NCBI RefSeq assembly: GCF_024158145.1 | Contig: NZ_JAMYXM010000007.1 | Coordinates: forward strand, 51,768-115,767 | DNA length: 64,000 nt | Reading direction: 5' to 3' | Source of the DNA: Notoacmeibacter sp. MSK16QG-6 | Lineage (GTDB): Bacteria > Pseudomonadota > Alphaproteobacteria > Rhizobiales > Rhizobiaceae | In this document: positions 50,364-61,010 of the stretch, in pieces | How the letters are laid out: each line of letters starts with the position of its first letter | Numbering within the stretch: the stretch's first letter is position 1 | Notes under the pieces: generated by a model | What the model was told of the DNA's origin: nothing | What the model saw: the letters and a program-made list of their open reading frames with translations, nothing else | Databases searched by the model: none | Position numbers and translations under genes: made by a program

Positions 50364-51690
50364 GCTCTCGCTGCTCTTTGCAGGCGCCCTTGTCGGCGCA
50401 ACGGCCATGACCGTCGTGACCAATGGCCTCGATCTGCAAGCCAGGGCAGCCAGTAGCGAGACCTATCGGCAATTGGCCATTTTCGGTGATGTGCTGGAGC
50501 GCGTGCGCGGTCAGTATGTGACCGAGCCGGACGAGAAGGAACTGATCCAGAGCGCCATCAAGGGCATGCTCGCCTCCCTCGATCCGCATTCGGCCTATCT
50601 CGATCCGGAGGAAGCGTCGGACATGAATGTCCAGACGCGCGGCGAATTCGGTGGCCTCGGCATCGAAGTCACCATGGAAGACGATCTCGTCAAGGTCATT
50701 ACCCCGATGGACGATACGCCCGCGATGAAGGCCGGCGTTCTTGCCGGCGACTTGATCGCGAAGATCGATGGCGAGGAAGTCCGCGGCCTTACACTGGCCG
50801 AAGCGGTGGAGCGGATGCGCGGCGCACGCGGTGAGCCTATCGTTCTAACAATCCTACGCGAAGGCGCTGACGGCCCGTTGGACATCGAGGTTATCCGCGA
50901 CATCATTAAGGTGAAAGCCGTCAAGGTCCGCGCCGAAGGCAATGTCGGCTATCTGAAGATCACCTCCTTCACCGAAAAGACGTTCTCGGACCTCGAAAAA
51001 GCGTTCAAGAAGATCAAGAAGGAAATCCCGGAAGACGAGTTGAAGGGCTATGTGCTCGACCTGCGGCTCAACCCGGGCGGCGTGCTGACCCAGGCGATTG
51101 CCGTCTCCGACGCCTTCCTCGACCGAGGCAAGATTCTCTCCACCCGAGGCCGCGACGACCGCGAGTACAAGCGCTATGACGCGACCCCCGGCGATCTGGC
51201 AGAAGGCAAGCCGGTCATCGTTCTGATCAATGGCGGTTCCGCTTCCGCGTCCGAAATCGTCGCCGGAGCTTTGCAAGATATGCGCCGCGCCACCGTTCTC
51301 GGCACGCGGTCTTTCGGCAAGGGCTCGGTGCAGACCGTGCTGCCCATGGCCGAGAATGGCGCGCTGAAGCTGACCACGGCGCTCTACTACCTGCCCTCCG
51401 ATGCTTCGATTCAGGGCAAGGGCATTACGCCGGACATCCGCGTCACCCAGCCGCTTCCGGATGAAATGAAAGGCCGCGAGGCCGATCTGAAGCGCGGCGA
51501 GTCCTCGCTCCGCGGTCACATCACCGGCGATCTTGAGGATGAAGAAGGTTCCGGTTCGTCTGCTTACGTGCCGCCGGAAGCCGAGGACGACCTTCAACTC
51601 CAGGCCGCCCTGCGCCTGCTACGCGGAGAAGACAAGGACCCGTCCTTCCCGCCATCGCAGGACCGCGCGGATGCCGGTTCGGCTCAGTAA
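50353..51690 (+). CDS. ctpA: C-terminal processing protease CtpA (S41)
   Basis: An S41 serine protease of the periplasm. The frame is open from 50338, but ATG 50353 (MIRKLSLLFAGALVGATAM) with AAGGA 6 bases upstream is preferred; ATG 50350 is adjacent. The 445-residue product has a signal segment, a PDZ domain (GEFGGLGIEVTMEDDLVKVITPMDDTPAMKAGVLAGDLIAKIDGEEVRG), and the S41 core with catalytic Ser near residue 300 (NGGSASASEIVAGAL) and Lys near 323 (SFGKGSVQTVLP). It overlaps the EnvC-like gene by 11 bases. Confidence 0.96.
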   Translation: MIRKLSLLFAGALVGATAMTVVTNGLDLQARAASSETYRQLAIFGDVLERVRGQYVTEPDEKELIQSAIKGMLASLDPHSAYLDPEEASDMNVQTRGEFGGLGIEVTMEDDLVKVITPMDDTPAMKAGVLAGDLIAKIDGEEVRGLTLAEAVERMRGARGEPIVLTILREGADGPLDIEVIRDIIKVKAVKVRAEGNVGYLKITSFTEKTFSDLEKAFKKIKKEIPEDELKGYVLDLRLNPGGVLTQAIAVSDAFLDRGKILSTRGRDDREYKRYDATPGDLAEGKPVIVLINGGSASASEIVAGALQDMRRATVLGTRSFGKGSVQTVLPMAENGALKLTTALYYLPSDASIQGKGITPDIRVTQPLPDEMKGREADLKRGESSLRGHITGDLEDEEGSGSSAYVPPEAEDDLQLQAALRLLRGEDKDPSFPPSQDRADAGSAQ

Positions 51691-51704
51691 ATAGACGTCT
51701 CATG

Positions 51705-51731
51705 ACGGCGGATCGAACGATCCGCCGTTTT
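51705..51731 (+). terminator. Terminator after ctpA
   Basis: ACGGCGGATC (51705-51714) pairs with GATCCGCCGT (51719-51728) around GAAC and is followed by TTTTG. It lies 15 bases after the ctpA stop. Confidence 0.85.
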
Positions 51732-51763
51732 GCTATTTTATCGTCCGGATTCGACTGCCTTCC

Positions 51764-53014
51764 ATGAACTCGCCGAACCAGACAGATGCGGCCACACGAT
51801 CTATCGATCGACCGCTTGGTCTCGACCGTCCGGCAGCCGAACCGAATTCGCCCCGACGCTTTCGCATGATCGGCCACGGCGGCCCTGCCCTGCTCGCCCT
51901 GCTGCTCCTCGCCGGCTCGGTCTGGACCGCAACTTACCGCGATCCGCTTCGGTCCCCCGCCCGGCCTGCCGATACGGATGTCGCGACTGCAGATAATACG
52001 CCGGCTGAACCGCCCACCCCACCTGAAGAGATCGCGGCCCCCGCCGCACCCACAATCCGATCGCCTGGCCAAAGGATTGACGATGGCTCCGGTCCCGCCA
52101 TCATTCGGGTCGCGCCAGACGATCAATCAATGCCCGATTTGCCGGACGGCACGAATCCGGCGGAAACAGGCGGCGCAATCATCGTTCGTGACGCATCGTC
52201 GCTCTCGGTCCCGATCAGACTGTCGTCTCAACCGAAACCGGCATTGATCGAGAGCTCGTCAGCCGGCCCTCTGCCGAAAATCGGACCGGACGGCGAGAGG
52301 CCTTTCGATGCGTATCGGCGTCCCGCAGAACAAATCGACGGACCCGCCATAGCGCTGATCGTCGGCGGATTGGGCCTGTCGCAGACAGGCACGCAGCATG
52401 CGATCAAGACGTTGCCCGGCACGGTCACTCTGGCTTTCGCGCCGACAGGGAACAGCCTTTCACGGTGGCAGCAGGCGGCGAGGCAGGCCGGCCACGAACT
52501 ATTGCTGCAACTGCCTATGGAGCCATTCGGCTATCCCAATACCAATCCGGGGCCTGGCACCTTGCTGGCCGATGCCACGTCAGACGAGACGCTTGCCCTG
52601 ACCCGGAAGGCGCTGGCGGCAACGACCAACTACGCCGGTATCATCAACTATATGGGCGGACGTTTCCTGACCGAGAATGCTGCCCTCCAACCCATTGTCG
52701 AAGAACTCGCAGGACGTGGGCTGATGTTTGTCGATGACGGGACGGCGCCGGCATCTCAGGCGGGGCGGTTGTCCGCTATCGAAGGCGCTCCCTTCGCCAT
52801 GGCCGGCGATCCGGTCGATACCATCCGCGAACCCGAAATGATCCGCCGCGCATTAACGGCGCTCGAAACGAAAGCGCGAGAGAACGGAGCCGCGATCGCC
52901 ACTGCCTCCGCCTTCCGCGTGACGGTGGACGAGCTGTCGCAATGGATGGACAAGGCAGCAGCGCGGGGTATTCGTTTCGTGCCGGTCAGCGCCCTCGCCC
53001 AGGACAATCGCTAA
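51764..53014 (+). CDS. Divergent polysaccharide deacetylase family protein
   Basis: A 416-residue protein with a membrane anchor at about residues 40-60 ([20 protein letters not shown]), a long Pro/Ala-rich linker (to about residue 185) and a divergent polysaccharide deacetylase (YibQ-like) domain: [59 protein letters not shown], then [33 protein letters not shown]. The usual family DDxG motif appears as IVGGLG, so activity is uncertain. In rhizobia this gene commonly lies between the envC-ctpA pair and rppH, as here; a cell-envelope role is inferred. Confidence 0.9.
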   Translation: MNSPNQTDAATRSIDRPLGLDRPAAEPNSPRRFRMIGHGGPALLALLLLAGSVWTATYRDPLRSPARPADTDVATADNTPAEPPTPPEEIAAPAAPTIRSPGQRIDDGSGPAIIRVAPDDQSMPDLPDGTNPAETGGAIIVRDASSLSVPIRLSSQPKPALIESSSAGPLPKIGPDGERPFDAYRRPAEQIDGPAIALIVGGLGLSQTGTQHAIKTLPGTVTLAFAPTGNSLSRWQQAARQAGHELLLQLPMEPFGYPNTNPGPGTLLADATSDETLALTRKALAATTNYAGIINYMGGRFLTENAALQPIVEELAGRGLMFVDDGTAPASQAGRLSAIEGAPFAMAGDPVDTIREPEMIRRALTALETKARENGAAIATASAFRVTVDELSQWMDKAAARGIRFVPVSALAQDNR

Positions 53015-53024
53015 GCGAAAGAAG

Positions 53025-53540
53025 ATGATGGCAAAGCCGAGAGCTGAAGACCTGCCCTATCGCCCCTGTATTGGAGTCATGGTGCTGAATCGCGACGGTC
53101 TGGTCTGGGCAGGCCATCGCAAGGTCGAACCGAATGGCGAAGTGCAAAGCTCGGAGCACCTCTGGCAGATGCCGCAGGGCGGCATCGACAAGGGTGAGGA
53201 TGCCGAACCGGCAGCAAGGCGAGAACTTTACGAAGAAACAGGCATCCGCACCGTCCGGTTGCTCGACGAAACGCCGGATTGGCTAACTTACGATCTGCCA
53301 GATCATCTGATCGGCAAAGCGCTGAAAGGCAAATATCGCGGCCAGAAGCAGCGCTGGTTCGCCTATCGTTTTGAGGGTGACGAAAGCGAAATCCGCATCG
53401 ATCCCCCGCCGGACGGCCATAGCGCCGAATTCGACGACTGGGCCTGGAAGGAGATGACCGATCTACCCGGTCTGATCGTGCCCTTCAAGCGATCCCTGTA
53501 TGAGCAGGTTATCGCCCATTTCAGTCATCTTCTGCCGTAA
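53025..53540 (+). CDS. rppH: RNA pyrophosphohydrolase RppH
   Basis: RppH removes pyrophosphate from mRNA 5-prime ends to start decay. The 171-residue Nudix protein has the family start ([24 protein letters not shown]) and the Nudix box beginning at Gly52 ([23 protein letters not shown], matching Gx5Ex7REUxEExGU), then [21 protein letters not shown], also typical of RppH. ATG 53025, or ATG 53028 with similar support. It is 10 bases after the previous gene. Confidence 0.96.
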   Translation: MMAKPRAEDLPYRPCIGVMVLNRDGLVWAGHRKVEPNGEVQSSEHLWQMPQGGIDKGEDAEPAARRELYEETGIRTVRLLDETPDWLTYDLPDHLIGKALKGKYRGQKQRWFAYRFEGDESEIRIDPPPDGHSAEFDDWAWKEMTDLPGLIVPFKRSLYEQVIAHFSHLLP

Positions 53541-53544
53541 TCGG

Positions 53545-54222
53545 CTATCCGGCGCGGTCCACGATCATCCTCGCCACGTCGATCAATTCGTCGCCGATAA
53601 TATCCGCCGGCTCCATAACCGCTGGATAATGCTGGCCGCGCTCGACAAAGGCTGTCTGCATGTCGACGCATTTCGCGCCGTGGAGATCCCATGCATGGCA
53701 GGCGATCATACAATGCGCGCCAGGCGCACGGCCCGTCGCCTCGAAAGCCTGGCGATAAACGCTCTCATGCGGTTTGAAACGTCCAACAGCCTCGACGCTG
53801 AGAATATCGGAGACGTGACCGTCCAGGTCGGCCCCCTCGAGTAGGGCTCTGGTTCGTTCCGCCGGACCGTTGGAGAGCGCGACAATGCGGATGCCGGCAT
53901 CGCGCAGAATGTCGAAACACTCCCCCGCGCCCGGTTGCGCCGGCATTTGCGAAAAGGCGGCCAGAACCGCATCCTTCTCTGCCTGATTGGCGCCGACGCG
54001 ACGGATGCAAAGCAGTTCGTCCAATGCATCGGCCAGGATATCGGGAAAGGGTTTGGCCCGGTGCGTGACATCCAGGGCAAACGCATCGCGCAAGCCGAAG
54101 GCGAACCAGGTTTCCAGATCGCGCCCATCCAGCCCGCATGTCGCAATGGCCCGGCGCACCGGCTCCAGCGAGAACACCGTTTCGATAATATCGAACACGG
54201 CAACTTCGATCGGCTCTGACAT
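53545..54222 (-). CDS. HAD-superfamily hydrolase (haloacid dehalogenase type II-like)
   Basis: A 225-residue HAD protein; the open frame is longer, but ATG 54222 has GGGAG 7 bases upstream. Motif I is VFDIIETVFSLEP, with the nucleophile Asp but no acid/base Asp at +2, as in haloacid-dehalogenase-type members. Motif II is IVALSNGPAERT, motif III Lys in GRFKPHESVY, and the motif IV region reads CMIACHAWDLHGAKCVDMQTAFV, which resembles L-2-haloacid dehalogenases. The substrate is unknown. It is convergent with rppH (4-base gap). Confidence 0.88.
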   Translation of the reverse strand: MSEPIEVAVFDIIETVFSLEPVRRAIATCGLDGRDLETWFAFGLRDAFALDVTHRAKPFPDILADALDELLCIRRVGANQAEKDAVLAAFSQMPAQPGAGECFDILRDAGIRIVALSNGPAERTRALLEGADLDGHVSDILSVEAVGRFKPHESVYRQAFEATGRAPGAHCMIACHAWDLHGAKCVDMQTAFVERGQHYPAVMEPADIIGDELIDVARMIVDRAG

Positions 54223-54279
54223 CGGTTCACTCCCTGTACGCCGACAGGGAACTAGCGCGGATGGGCGCGGCGTCAGCCC

Positions 54280-54309
54280 AAAAGAAAACGGACCCGCACG
54301 GGGTCCGTT
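54280..54309 (-). terminator. Terminator of the atpHAGDC operon
   Basis: AACGGACCC (54287-54295) and GGGTCCGTT (54301-54309) form a 9-base stem. Read on the minus strand it is followed by a T-rich tract (TTTTCTTTT), 31 bases after the atpC stop. Confidence 0.85.
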
Positions 54310-54339
54310 ATTCAACCTTCCAATCTAAGGCATATGGCC

Positions 54340-54738
54340 TCAGGCGGGGAGGATTTGTTCGTTCAGAGTGGTCAGCGACCCAAGAATTTCTTCCAACTCG
54401 CTGCGCTCGTCATCGTCTGACGTCTCCTTCAGACGCGTGCGCGCCTCTTCGATCCGGGATGCCAGGATATCGCGGTCGAATTCGCCCGGCGCGGATGCCA
54501 ACTCAGCCAGGATCGTACAGCTTTCCGGCTGGATGTCGGCGAAACCGCCCAGCACGACATATTCTTCCTTGTCGCCGCCAGCCTCGACCGTGACCATACC
54601 GGCCCGCAGAGCGGACATGGTCGGCGCGTGGTCCGGCATCGCGGTCAACTCACCCTCTGCGGCAGGCACGACCACCGAATCCACCTCGCGCGAGACGAGA
54701 AGACGTTCCGGCGAAACCAGCTCGAATGTGAATGCCAT
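54340..54738 (-). CDS. atpC: F1 ATP synthase epsilon subunit
   Basis: The epsilon subunit is part of the central stalk and inhibits ATP hydrolysis. The 132-residue product has the beta-sandwich domain (FTFELVSPERLLVSREVDSVVVPAAEGELTAMPDHAPTMSALRAGMVTV) and a C-terminal helical domain (RIEEARTRLKETSDDDERSELEEILGSLTTLNEQI). It is the last gene of atpHAGDC, 80 bases after atpD, with a terminator after it. Confidence 0.97.
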   Translation of the reverse strand: MAFTFELVSPERLLVSREVDSVVVPAAEGELTAMPDHAPTMSALRAGMVTVEAGGDKEEYVVLGGFADIQPESCTILAELASAPGEFDRDILASRIEEARTRLKETSDDDERSELEEILGSLTTLNEQILPA

Positions 54739-54818
54739 GGAAATTCCGCTCCGGCGGCTTGGTTCGTATTAAACCCTGCCGCCGCTTCGTGGAGCGACAG
54801 GGTTGATGGCCGTAGTGC

Positions 54819-56285
<1,467 letters not shown>

Positions 56286-56293
56286 CTAAGTCG

Positions 56294-57181
56294 TCAGAGC
56301 GCTTCGGCGCCCGCAATAATTTCGATCAGTTCGGTCGTGATTTTGGCCTGGCGCTGGCGGTTGTAGTCCAGCGTGAGACGGTCGATCATATCGTTCGCAT
56401 TGCGCGTTGCATTGTCCATGGCGCTCATCCGCGCGCCCTGTTCCGATGCGGCGTTTTCCAACAGCGCACGGAAAATCTGCACGGAAATATTACGAGGGAT
56501 CAGCGTGCGCAGAATGTCGGCCTCGCTCGGCTCATAGTCATAGAGCACATCGGAGCCTGCCTCATCGGCATCGCCCTCGGACATCGCTTCCGGTTTCGCC
56601 GGAATAATCTGCTGAGCCTGCGGCGTCTGCGTCACGACATTCTCGAACTCGGAGTAGAACAGCGTACAGACATCGAACTGGCCGTCCTCGAACAAGCCAA
56701 TGACCTTCTTGCCGATAGCGTCGGCGTCGGCGAAACCGAGACGCTTGACGGACCGCAGATCGACCCGGTCGATGATCTTATCGCCGAACTCGCGGCGAAG
56801 AATATCGAAGCCCTTCTTGCCGACGCAGATGAACTTCACCGTCTTGCCGTTCGCCAGCAGCCTCCGCGCGTGATCGCGGGCCAGGCGCGCGATCGACGAG
56901 TTGAAGCCGCCGCAAAGTCCGCGTTCCGCTGTGCAGACCACGAGTAGATGAACGTCATCCTTACCGGTCCCGGTCATCAGCTTCGGCGCGTCTGCGGGCT
57001 CGCCGCCGCCTGCCAGATTGGCAAGCACCTTGCTCATCCGCTTCGAGTAGGGACGCGCAGCCTCCGCCGCTTCCTGCGCGCGGCGCAGCTTGGCGGCGGC
57101 GACCATCTGCATCGCCTTGGTGATCTTCGCGGTCGATTTGACCGAGGCGATCCGGACACGAAGCTCTTTCAGATTGGCCAT
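56294..57181 (-). CDS. atpG: F1 ATP synthase gamma subunit
   Basis: The gamma subunit is the rotating shaft. The 295-residue protein begins [36 protein letters not shown] and ends with the conserved segment [44 protein letters not shown]. The middle contains [16 protein letters not shown]. All are hallmark segments. It lies 24 bases after atpA. Confidence 0.98.
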   Translation of the reverse strand: MANLKELRVRIASVKSTAKITKAMQMVAAAKLRRAQEAAEAARPYSKRMSKVLANLAGGGEPADAPKLMTGTGKDDVHLLVVCTAERGLCGGFNSSIARLARDHARRLLANGKTVKFICVGKKGFDILRREFGDKIIDRVDLRSVKRLGFADADAIGKKVIGLFEDGQFDVCTLFYSEFENVVTQTPQAQQIIPAKPEAMSEGDADEAGSDVLYDYEPSEADILRTLIPRNISVQIFRALLENAASEQGARMSAMDNATRNANDMIDRLTLDYNRQRQAKITTELIEIIAGAEAL

Positions 57182-57205
57182 GGAATGGTCCTTCCTGGAG
57201 CGCGA

Positions 57206-58735
57206 TCAGGCGAATGTCTTGGCGAAAGCGTCGACTTCGGCCTTCAGCTTGTCCTTGATCTCGTCGGTCAGCGCCTTCTCGCGAGCGATGGCGTCGAGCA
57301 CTTCTTTGCCGTCATTGCGCATATGGGTAAGGAGACCGGCCTCGAACTTGGTCACCTGATCGACGGGAATCTTGTCCAGATAACCGTTCACGCCGGCATA
57401 GATCACGGCTACCTGCTCCTCGGTCTTGAGCGGACTGAACTGCGGCTGCTTAAGCAGTTCGGTCAGGCGCTCGCCGCGGTTGAGCAAACGCTGCGTCGCG
57501 GCGTCGAGGTCGGAGCCGAACTGCGCGAAGGCCGCCATTTCGCGGTACTGCGCAAGCTCACCCTTAATCGAGCCGGCCACCTGCTTCATCGCCTTGATCT
57601 GCGCGGACGAACCGACGCGGGAAACCGAAAGGCCGACATTCACGGCCGGACGGATACCCTGGAAGAACAGATCCGTTTCAAGGAAGATCTGACCGTCTGT
57701 AATCGAAATCACATTGGTCGGGATGAAGGCCGAGACGTCGCCGCCCTGGGTCTCGATGACCGGCAGGGCCGTCAGCGAACCCGCGCCATTGTCGTCGTTC
57801 AGCTTCGCTGCGCGCTCCAGAAGGCGCGAATGCAGGTAGAAAACGTCGCCCGGATAGGCTTCGCGGCCCGGCGGGCGGCGCAGAAGAAGCGACATCTGAC
57901 GATACGACACGGCCTGCTTGGACAGATCGTCATAACCGATCAGCGCGTGCTGGCCATTGTCGCGGAAATACTCGCCCATCGTACAGCCGGTGAACGGCGC
58001 CAGATACTGCATCGGCGCCGGATCGGATGCCGTGGCGGCGATGATGATGGAGTAAGGCAGCGCGCCGCGCTCTTCCAGAACCTTCACGAACTGGGCGACC
58101 GTGGAACGCTTCTGGCCAACGGCGACATAAACGCAGAACAGCTTGTCGTTCTCGCGGACTTCGTCATGGGCCGGCTTCTGGTTGAGGAAGGCGTCCAGAA
58201 TAATAGCCGTCTTGCCGGTCTGGCGGTCGCCGATGACCAGCTCGCGCTGGCCGCGGCCGATCGGGATCAGCGCATCGATGGCCTTGAGGCCGGTCGCCAT
58301 TGGCTCATGCACCGACTTGCGGGGAATGATGCCCGGCGCCTTGACGTCGACCTGACGGGTCTGGGCTGCGCCGATGGGGCCTTTGCCGTCGATCGGATTA
58401 CCAAGAGCGTCGACAACACGGCCGAGAAGCTCGGGACCGACCGGAACGGAGACGATGTCGCCGGTTCGCTTGGCGGTGTCGCCTTCCTTGATCTGGCGGT
58501 CGTCGCCGAACAGCACGACACCGACATTGTCGGCTTCGAGGTTCAGCGCCATGCCGCGCAGGCCGCCGGCAAATTCCACCATCTCACCGGCCTGGACGTT
58601 GTCCAGACCATAGATGCGGGCGATACCGTCGCCAACGGACAGGACCTGTCCGACTTCGGAAACCTCGGCCTCCTGGCCAAAGTTCTTGATCTGGTTTTTC
58701 AGGATTTCGGAGATTTCCGACGCGCGGATATCCAT
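57206..58735 (-). CDS. atpA: F1 ATP synthase alpha subunit
   Basis: The regulatory nucleotide-binding subunit. The 509-residue product has the alpha Walker [19 protein letters not shown], the N-terminal [19 protein letters not shown], the segment [48 protein letters not shown] and the alpha signature [17 protein letters not shown]. Its ATG shares one base with the atpH stop. A 622-residue antisense frame over this gene is a GC-composition shadow. Confidence 0.98.
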   Translation of the reverse strand: MDIRASEISEILKNQIKNFGQEAEVSEVGQVLSVGDGIARIYGLDNVQAGEMVEFAGGLRGMALNLEADNVGVVLFGDDRQIKEGDTAKRTGDIVSVPVGPELLGRVVDALGNPIDGKGPIGAAQTRQVDVKAPGIIPRKSVHEPMATGLKAIDALIPIGRGQRELVIGDRQTGKTAIILDAFLNQKPAHDEVRENDKLFCVYVAVGQKRSTVAQFVKVLEERGALPYSIIIAATASDPAPMQYLAPFTGCTMGEYFRDNGQHALIGYDDLSKQAVSYRQMSLLLRRPPGREAYPGDVFYLHSRLLERAAKLNDDNGAGSLTALPVIETQGGDVSAFIPTNVISITDGQIFLETDLFFQGIRPAVNVGLSVSRVGSSAQIKAMKQVAGSIKGELAQYREMAAFAQFGSDLDAATQRLLNRGERLTELLKQPQFSPLKTEEQVAVIYAGVNGYLDKIPVDQVTKFEAGLLTHMRNDGKEVLDAIAREKALTDEIKDKLKAEVDAFAKTFA

Positions 58736-59295
58736 CAGCCGACCTCTTTCAGTGCAAGCTTCATCGAATTCAGTTTGGTTTTCAGAGATGTATCGATCTG
58801 GCGACTGCCGATCTGAACGATCAGTCCGCCCAGCAGGGATGGATCGACGGACAGGTCGATCGCCACGTCCTTGCCGGCAACGCCTTTCAGCGTCTCGGCC
58901 AATTCGGTCCGTTGCGATTCGGACAGATCGTGCGCCGCGACGACCTTGGCTGTCACCTCGCCGCGAGCGTCAGCCGCGATGGCCTTGTAGGCTTCGATCA
59001 TTCCAGGCAGCGCGAACAAACGCCGGTTGGCTGCGACGACACGAAGAAAATTCTCGGTCAGCGACGCGACGCCGCCCTTCTGTGCAATCGCAAGCAGAGC
59101 TTTTTCCTGCTCGTCGGCTGCAAAGACGGGCGATTTGATCAGACGGGACAATTCATCCGATTCAGCGATCAGATCGCCAAGCCCCGTCAGATCCTTCTCC
59201 ACCTGATCGGCGGCGCCTTCATTCTGCGCCAGTTCGAAAAGCGAAGACGCATAGCGGGAAGCAACACCGGAAATGGGAGATGTGGTTTGCGACAC
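58735..59295 (-). CDS. atpH: F1 ATP synthase delta subunit (GTG start)
   Basis: The delta subunit joins F1 to the peripheral stalk. The 186-residue protein begins [36 protein letters not shown] from GTG 59295 and ends with the conserved [32 protein letters not shown]. No better start is present upstream. It is the first gene of atpHAGDC; the F0 genes are not adjacent, as is normal in alphaproteobacteria. A long imperfect hairpin lies 25-77 bases upstream. Confidence 0.97.
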   Translation of the reverse strand: MSQTTSPISGVASRYASSLFELAQNEGAADQVEKDLTGLGDLIAESDELSRLIKSPVFAADEQEKALLAIAQKGGVASLTENFLRVVAANRRLFALPGMIEAYKAIAADARGEVTAKVVAAHDLSESQRTELAETLKGVAGKDVAIDLSVDPSLLGGLIVQIGSRQIDTSLKTKLNSMKLALKEVG

Positions 59296-59319
59296 GGGCG
59301 ATCAATCTCTCGTTCGACC

Positions 59320-59372
59320 GAGATCAAGGGCCTGGCATCGAAATGGAAAGCCGAGGCGAAACCTTTGATCTC
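59320..59372 (-). promoter_or_regulatory. Long imperfect hairpin upstream of the atp operon
   Basis: The arms GAGATCAAGGG (59320-59330) and CCTTTGATCTC (59362-59372) give 11 pairs including one wobble, and an inner stem (CCTGGC with GCCGAGG, one bulge) adds about 6 more. The apical loop is about 13 bases. It lies 25 bases upstream of the atpH start and could be a leader structure or a palindromic repeat. The rest of the 227-base gap shows no gene. Confidence 0.4.
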
Positions 59373-59522
59373 GCTGGAAATAGACAACGGAAACAGGCCT
59401 CGTAAAGGCGTCCTCCCGTCGATTTCGTGGCCGCTATAGCAGAGGCAATCTGAGCGTGCAACACGCCTTTGGCGCTCTTGTCGCACGTGGAAGCACCGAC
59501 TTTCGGCGCAAGGCCGCCGGCT

Positions 59523-59915
59523 TCAGATCAGGCTGAGCGGCCCGGCCACCGCGCCGAACGCCAGAAGTGCTTCAATGATCAGAAGAACGGCGTTGCGCCC
59601 CCGTGCGGGCGAATCGATCAGCACAGAGAGAAGCCGGCCAATCGCGGCGAAAATCCAGGCCGCGCCCAGAGCCAGAAAAAGAAGAGGCTGCCACAGAAGG
59701 ATCGCAGCCAGGCCAAGACCGAGATGAAAGCCGCCAGCCCTTGCTCTTGCGATACCGGAAGCCGGAAGCCCGATAAATTCGGCATCCATATGCCGAAGGC
59801 CGAGAGCGCGGCGCGGAACCGCCATCATGTAAAGACCGAGAACGGCCGTCACCACGGCCGAGGCGAGAGCCAGCCATTCGCCCGGATCAGCAGGTATGGG
59901 GAGTGCAAATTCCAT
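59523..59915 (-). CDS. DUF4345-like small membrane protein
   Basis: A 130-residue protein with about four hydrophobic segments: WLALASAVVTAVLGLYMMAV, GGFHLGLGLAAILLW, PLLFLALGAAWIFAAIGRLLSVLID, and AVLLIIEALLAFGAVAGPLSL. The pattern RxRAGGFHLGLGL...IGRLLSV is like that of DUF4345 proteins, a membrane family with no known function. It is co-directional with its neighbours but separated by 46 bases from the secreted protein upstream and 227 from atpH. Confidence 0.68.
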   Translation of the reverse strand: MEFALPIPADPGEWLALASAVVTAVLGLYMMAVPRRALGLRHMDAEFIGLPASGIARARAGGFHLGLGLAAILLWQPLLFLALGAAWIFAAIGRLLSVLIDSPARGRNAVLLIIEALLAFGAVAGPLSLI

Positions 59916-59961
59916 AACGCCTCAGTCTCTCTGGACACCGCTTGCAGATCGGTCGCCGCGC

Positions 59962-60900
59962 CTAACCGCAACTTCCGGTAAAGCCGAGTTCACGGACCGC
60001 ATCGCCACGACCCACGGTCATAACACCATGATAAAGCAGGCGATCCGGCTTGTGCCAGGCTTTCAGCTTTTTGTCGGCATCGGTCATGATCCGCCGCATG
60101 TCGAGCCGGATGTCGATAGGAGCGCCGCCGAAAGTCGCATAATGACGCAATTCACCGCCGTCCTGCTCCTGCACGCTCTTCAACGTCAGCTCGCGCATCA
60201 GCCCGCCTAAACGCATATAACCGCGCTCCATCGCGGCGCGTCCGTCATAATGGCGCTCGGTGACGAACAGCAGGTCTTCCGGCGCCTGCTTTTCCACAGC
60301 GGCAGCCTTGTTTTCCACATCCTCGGCGCTCGGCTCGTCCGAACTCGCCTGATCGGTTGTCGTCACATCTCCGGCTTCGGCGGCAGACGCCACTTCGGTT
60401 GGCCCGGGCATATCGGTCTCGACGAAACCACAATAGAGCGACTCCGGCACCCAGCGGACGGTGCCGATTTCCGGTGCATTCTCAGGAGAGGCCTTCAGGG
60501 TGATTTTCTGACCGTCAGGCAAAGCGGCTTGCGCTTCGTCAGGATCGGGCAGGCCGATTGGCGGCATTGCAACAGCCGGTTGGTCGGTAGGCGCAAAGGA
60601 ATTGAGGGTGGCGGGACGATCCGGCTGGGACGTCGCCGCCTCTCCCTCGCTGGCGGGCGCTTCCGAGATCGGCTCGTTATCCGCCTCAGGCGAAGCGTCA
60701 TCCGGCATTCCGGCGGCAGCGCCGGTATCGGTCGGTTCCGCCTGAGCCACTTGAACGGTAGAAACGACAGGAGAAGCCGGTTCGCTCAGACCCAGCGCGG
60801 CGGATAGGTCGTCATCGACGAAAGAAAGACCCTCCACCGCCGAATAGGCTGCAACGCCACCGGCGAGAAAAGCGATACTGGAAGCGAGCAAAAGGCGCAT
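59962..60900 (-). CDS. Unknown secreted protein
   Basis: A 312-residue protein that I do not recognise. It begins with an export signal (MRLLLASSIAFLAGGVAAYSAVEG) from ATG 60900; GTG 60915 would add five residues. A long acidic Pro/Ala/Glu/Asp-rich middle (about residues 35-215) leads to a folded C-terminal part (VTERHYDGRAAMERGYMRLGGLMRELTLKSV ... APIDIRLDMRRIMTDADKKLKAWHKPDRLLYHGVMTVGRGDAVRELGFTGSCG). Cysteines are few: one in SLYCGFVE and one at the end, possibly a disulfide. It lies 110 bases from the end of priA. Confidence 0.65.
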   Translation of the reverse strand: MRLLLASSIAFLAGGVAAYSAVEGLSFVDDDLSAALGLSEPASPVVSTVQVAQAEPTDTGAAAGMPDDASPEADNEPISEAPASEGEAATSQPDRPATLNSFAPTDQPAVAMPPIGLPDPDEAQAALPDGQKITLKASPENAPEIGTVRWVPESLYCGFVETDMPGPTEVASAAEAGDVTTTDQASSDEPSAEDVENKAAAVEKQAPEDLLFVTERHYDGRAAMERGYMRLGGLMRELTLKSVQEQDGGELRHYATFGGAPIDIRLDMRRIMTDADKKLKAWHKPDRLLYHGVMTVGRGDAVRELGFTGSCG

Positions 60901-61010
60901 GAATTGATGGTCCACGAATGATTGTCGGCCCCTGGATAGGGTAGAGCTATGGCAAAAGAACGATACGCAAAGAGGCTGTCTCGTCTGCGAAGGGCTATCG
61001 AACCGCGATT

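Noticed and set aside
56948..58816. 622-residue open frame on the plus strand
   Set aside because: It is exactly antisense to atpA and parts of atpG/atpH, which are unmistakable. The long frame is a third-position GC effect.
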